Shown: piece after piece, positions 59,725 through 64,000 of the stretch
Layout of the letters: every line of letters starts with the position of its first letter
How positions within the stretch are numbered: the stretch's first letter is position 1
Assembly: GCA_006176705.1 (NCBI GenBank)
Contig: QRFJ01000761.1
Coordinates: 124,001-188,000, forward strand
Source: Cocos nucifera
Taxonomy: Eukaryota; Streptophyta; Magnoliopsida; Arecales; Arecaceae
Direction: 5' to 3'
DNA length: 64,000 nt
Notes under the pieces: model-generated
The model's input: only the letters and a program-made list of their open reading frames with translations
What the model was told of the DNA's origin: nothing
Database searches by the model: none
Position numbers and translations under genes: made by a program

Positions 59725-62700
59725 AACTCCCACATGACCTAAAGTCAATTGGCTATAAATCTATGTTCCATCTTCTCAAGATGGACTTCGATCTTTTGTT
59801 GGCTCAACGATTTTGTAAGTGGGTCTACCGTATTATATGTAGAGTCAACTCTCTTAACCTCGACGTAAACTTTCTCAAGATAATCGCGGATGATGTGGTA
59901 TCGCTGCTCGATGTGCTTAAATTTCTTATGAGACCTCGGCTCCTAAGCAAGGGCTATGGTGCCATTATTATCACAGTATAGAGGAATGACATCCGATGGC
60001 ATCACACCGATCTCTATGGCGAACTTCTTATACCAGAATGCCTCCTTCGTAGCTTCTGACGTAGTGATGTACTCTGCTTCCATGGTGGAATCTGCTATCA
60101 CTATCTTCTTGGAACTCTTTCAATTGATAGCACCATTATTACACACAAACAGACTCCTAGATGTCGACTTTTGATCATCTATATCGATCATAAAATCTGA
60201 GTCTGTATACCCTTGGACATGGAGTTCTCCATTACCAAACCAACAACATATCCTTAGTTCTTCTCAAGTACTTAAGGATACATTTTACAGAAGTCCAGTG
60301 TTCTTCATCTGGATTCGACTGATATCTACTCGTGACACTCACAGCAGGGGCTATATTAGATCATGTACATAACATAGCATACATGAGGCTCCCTATTGCT
60401 GAAGCATAAGGGATCTTGCTCATGCATTCAATCTTCTTAGGTGTGTTGGGACACATTTTCTTGGAGAGATGAATGCCATGTCTGAAGGGTACCAATCTCC
60501 TCTTAGAGTTTTTCATGATAAACCTTTTTAGCACTTCCTCTATGTACATATTCTGTGAAAATCCTAGCATCCTATTTGGTCTATCTCTATAGACCTTAAT
60601 TTCTAAAATGAAGGATGCCTCTCCTAGGTCTTTCATGGAGAATTATTTAGATAACCATATTTTAACTATGGTCAATATGAAAATATCATTCTCAATAAGG
60701 AGGATATCATCTACGTATAGTACGAGGAAGACAATAGCGCTCCCACTAATCTTTTTGAAAACACATGGTTTCTCCTCATTCTTGATGAAATCAAATAATT
60801 TGATCACATCATTAAAATAAGTATTCCAGCCTCGAGATGCTTGCTTAAGTCCATATATGGACCTTTGCAGATTGCATACTTTATGATCAACATCACTGAA
60901 TGTGAAACCTAGCGGCTGTTCCATATAGATATCTTTCTCAAGATATCCATTTAAGAATGTTATTTTTATGTTCATTTGTCCTATTTCAAAATCGAAATAG
61001 GCTGCAATAGCAAGCAATGTGCAGATGGATTTTAGCATGGCTACTGACGAAAAGGTATCCTGATAGTCAATTCCTTCATGCTGATTATATTCTTTTGCCA
61101 CTAATCTAGTTTTGAATGTCTCCACATTCCCATCTGCACTAATCTTTCTCTTATAGATCTATTTACACCCAATATATACTATACCTTCAGGTGGATCTAC
61201 CAAGATCTAGACTTGGTTTTAGTACATCGAGTCAATTTCTAGCTTCATTGCCTCTAACCATTTCTCAGAGTCGATATTCGATATCGCCTCATCATAGATT
61301 TTAGGATCATCACCATAAACCCCATTATCTATGAGGAACATTTCTTCTACTTTCTCTAAAATAGTACCTAAGTACCTCTCAGACGGATGAAAATTTTTTT
61401 TCAATCTACGAGGTGGAAGAGGTAGTGATTGTATTGGCTCAACCTGATTTGATTCCATAGGGTCCTTAGCTCGTAGCTCTTGTGAGATTTTCTCCTCAAG
61501 CTTGATCTACTTTCTAATGCCACCATCTTGAATAAACTATTTTTCAAGAAAGATGGCATGCTGATTCATAATCACATTATGGTTTTCTAGAATGTAGAAG
61601 TAATATTCTAATGACTCTTTAGGATATCCTATGAATCGAGCTCTAAAGGATCTATAGTCTAACTTGTCCACTTATTATCTTTTGATATGAGCCAAACAAC
61701 CCCAAATTTTGAGATGACTCAGACTTAGTTTCTTACCATGCCATATTCGTATGGTGTGATAGGAATGATTTTAGAGGAAATCCTATTTAGTAAATATATA
61801 GCAGTTAACAAACTGTCTCCAAAGAAAATTAGGGAGGTCTGTGAAGCTCATCATGGATCGGACCATATCTAATAGGATCCGGTTCCTCCATTCTAAAATT
61901 TTGTTGAATTGAGATGTTCCAGGTGGAGTCCATTGAGAGACTATGCCACATTGCTTGAAATAGTCCAGAAATTCCTGACTAAGGTACTCACCTCCTCGAT
62001 CTTATCGAAGAACCTTAATGGATTTTTTAGTTTGCTATTTTACTTTATGTTTGAATTCCTTAAACTATTCAAAGGCTTCAGATTTATGTCTCATAAGATA
62101 CACATATCCATACCGAGATAAATCATCGGTAAAGGTTATGAAGTAGAAAAAGTTGCCTCTAACTGGCATATCTAATGGGCTACACACATCAGTATGTACT
62201 AGGGCAAGTAGATCCATAGTCTTTTTTTCTTGTCCTACAAAAGAGAGCTTAGTCATTTTGCCACTAAGATATGATTCACAAATTGGATATGACTCGAAAG
62301 TCAACAAACTCAATAGTTCGATTTTCTTCAATTTGTTAACCCTATCTTCTGCTATATGATCTAGCCTTAGGTGCCATAGATACCTATCATTTGGACTATC
62401 CTTAGGTCATTTTGATCTTATAGCATTCATATTTTGCTCGATATTAAAGATAGATACATCAATATGTAACTGATAGAAGACCGTTAATAAGGAAACCACT
62501 TTGCAATTTTATTTCTTTCATAAAGAATGTTACAATAGTCCTTAAGAAAACTAATTACATAGCCTTCTTATGCTAAACATGAAATAGAAATCAAATTTTT
62601 GCTTGCAGCAGGCACATAATAATAATCTTTAAGTACTAAATCTAAGCCAGATGATAATCGAAGAAGGTAGGTTTCCACGACCACAGCAGCAACTCTTGCT

Positions 62701-62900
62701 CCATTTTCGATGCGTAGGATCATCTCACTATCCCTTAGCCTCCTTCCATCCTCAAGATCCTATATGGAGGTGCACAAATGAGCACTAGAACCAGAGTCAA
62801 GCATCCAACTAGATGTAGAAGAAATCGTAAGGTTAGATTCAATAACGAGCATACCTCCAGAAGGACCTATCTCCTTCTTATTCTTTAGAATGGCCAAGTA
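59725..62900 (-). pseudogene. Copia A3 pol: RNase H, RT, integrase, protease (broken)
   Basis: In element sense (right to left): protease box near 62800 (SWMLDSGSSAH-like). Integrase with LTFESYPICESYLSGKMTKLSF, VHTDVCSPLDMPVRGNFFYFITFTDDLSRYGYVY (62331-62065), and C-terminal PYEYGMV-like remnants to about 61700. RT with KWLEAMKLEIDS (about 61240), DYQDTFSSVAMLKS, QMNIKITFLNG, SIYGLKQASRGWN and the intact catalytic LYVDDILLIEND (61125-60680). Then MKDLGEASFILEIKVYRDRPNR (60636) and CTRPD-type text. RNase H has SSKKIVIADSTMEAEYI and LYCDNNGTIAL (about 60120-59960), and the gene ends near 59740. Stops are numerous. Confidence 0.88.
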
Positions 62901-63690
62901 TGTAGGGCAGTTCCACTTTCAGTGGCTGTCAGTATTACAATGAAAATACTTTCCTTTGTCAGTGATCTTCTTCTTTAGCTCTGCCTTTTTTTCTTTGCAC
63001 CTTTCACCTTCTATCTTTTCACAGACTTCTTCTTCTTTTCAAAAGACTTTCTCTTGGAAGAAGTCATTCTATATCAAGTACTGAGCCTTTATAATCTTTC
63101 ATAGAAAGCTCAGCAGTAACCAACATATTCATAAGCTTGGTTAGAGTATTCTGAAGTTTATGCATATGGTAGTTCATGATGAACTATCCATATGCATCAA
63201 TCAAGGATTGCAAAATTATATCATTCTACAGATCCTGGTCTAACTTCACTCCAAGCTTCTTAAGCTCTTCCAAGTCCTTGATCATCATCAGATAATGATC
63301 TTGGATTGACTATCCATTGCATATTTTAGTCTTAAATAATCATTTAGTGACCTGATATTTGGCTACGCGACTCTATTCACCAAACAACTCTTGCAGGTGA
63401 GCCAATATTTGGCAGGCAGTCTTGATATTTTTATGTTGGTACTGAAGCTCATCAGACATCGAGCCCAACATGTAGTATCTGACCTTATTATCTTCATCCA
63501 TCTACTTGTCAAGAGATGCTCTCTATTTAGTGGACGGACGAGCTGGTAAGGTTGGGGGATCCTGGTTCAATACATGAGTCAACTTCTCGGAACCCAAAAT
63601 AATTTTAATATTTTGAAGTCAATCCTTATAATTGGGTCTGGTCAGTCTATGGGTGTCTAGGATATGAGCTAGTGGGTTGGACATAGACAT
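62901..63690 (-). pseudogene. Copia A3 gag (broken)
   Basis: The ATG at 63688-63690 gives MSMSNPLAHILDTHRLTRPNYKDWL, matching A2. Core words YYMLGSMSDELQ, AHLQELFGE, MIKDLEELKKLGVKLD and FIMNYHMHKLQNTLTKLMNML are in order down to about 63100. The lysine-rich tail lies at 63060-62990, and the zinc knuckle near 62930 has its first Cys changed to Tyr and its Trp codon to a stop. At least eight in-frame stops, mostly at Gln or Trp codons. Confidence 0.88.
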
Positions 63691-64000
63691 TCTCCATTTC
63701 TCTATAGAGAGTCAAAGTTTCGAGTTAGATTTTATAATTAAGACTTAATCAATTTATTTAGGAGTTTGATTTTTAAATAAATTAGCTCCCACTATTTTCT
63801 TGGATCCCTACACTCTCTCTGTAGAGATGCAAAAATCTTCATGATTATTAATTTTTAGTGGATGATGCAGTCCCACCAACTAACTCATCACATCACCTAA
63901 CAGTTATTGGTGATGGGTTAGTCAATGAGTGAACAACTGTTGTCCAATGATTCTCTAATCATGGTGCATCTAGACTTGATCTCTAATTCATGAATCTCAC
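63691..64000 (-). other. Copia A3 leader (start, runs off the window)
   Basis: It matches the minus-strand equivalent of the end of the A2 leader (25350-25661), including GTGGGAGCTAATTTATTTA and AACAACTGTTG-type words. No coding sequence. Confidence 0.8.

Larger units (their letters stand above)
57428..64000 (-). mobile_element. Copia A3 (minus strand), runs off the window
   Basis: It has the 3' LTR, polypurine tract, RNase H, RT, integrase, protease, gag and the start of the leader, in reverse order along the plus strand. The 5' LTR lies beyond 64000. It is inserted into the RT of copia B2. It keeps the RNase H part that A2 has lost, but is full of stops. Confidence 0.92.

Noticed and set aside
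1..64000. A host gene or a new multi-gene system
   Set aside because: All recognisable coding sequence belongs to known retrotransposon or CACTA protein families; remaining stretches are LTRs, leaders or repeats.

Overview
The window is a stack of transposable elements from a nuclear plant genome. I found no host gene, tRNA, rRNA or CRISPR array in it. Ty1/copia, Ty3/gypsy (Tat lineage) and CACTA (En/Spm) elements with very long copia LTRs (2.3-2.5 kb) point to heterochromatin of a large-genome flowering plant. My guess is a monocot, perhaps a palm, because the copia family looks familiar from palms; that is low-confidence inference. Every coding region is broken by frameshifts and in-frame stops, so nothing here looks able to move by itself.

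Layout from outside in. Four copia families are present, named here for convenience. Family A has 2.28-kb LTRs (TGTTAGATAT...CCTTCA). Family B has a 2.5-kb LTR (TGTTGAAAAATATG...). Family C is on the minus strand at the left, and a SIRE-like LTR piece lies at 6.08-7.02 kb. (1) 1-1274 is the tail of a plus-strand A LTR sitting in the pol gene of minus-strand C (1275-about 6065). (2) Copia B1 (plus, about 7025-53956) is the outer element. Its 3' LTR abuts the internal region of another B copy, B2 (53957-57427). Minus-strand A copy A3 is then inserted in the RT of B2 (57428 to past the window end). (3) A CACTA element on the minus strand (12214-49998, 3-bp CCA target duplication) interrupts the RT of B1. 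(4) The CACTA carries two nests: a minus-strand A complex A1 (15191-about 35170) in the DUF4216 part of its TNP2 transposase, and a foldback element (about 41069-48985) in its subterminal repeats. (5) Inside A1 is a plus-strand A copy, A2 (21107-31715). Inside the foldback is a Tat-type gypsy element (41846-48565, 5-bp ACTAT target duplication). Without its passengers the CACTA is about 9.9 kb, which is ordinary for its class.

How the parts relate. Each copia copy shows the usual order: LTR with TATA box, primer-binding site matching initiator tRNA-Met, long leader, gag, protease, integrase, RT, RNase H, polypurine tract, LTR. The CACTA shows TNP2 transposase followed by a degraded transposase_24-type second gene, flanked by palindromic subterminal repeats. 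The gypsy has RT, RNase H, a second archaeal-type RNase H and integrase, but almost no gag.

Assembly caution. There is a 25-N gap at 23332-23356. Sequence from about 18.39 to 24.0 kb around it has many small indels against sister copies. The odd structures there (antisense RT block at 23357-23980, gag-to-RT jump at 18388) may be gap-filling artefacts. The most unusual observations outside that block are the foldback arms split by the gypsy element, and the 60-bp target duplication with a copied 13-bp filler at the right border of A1.
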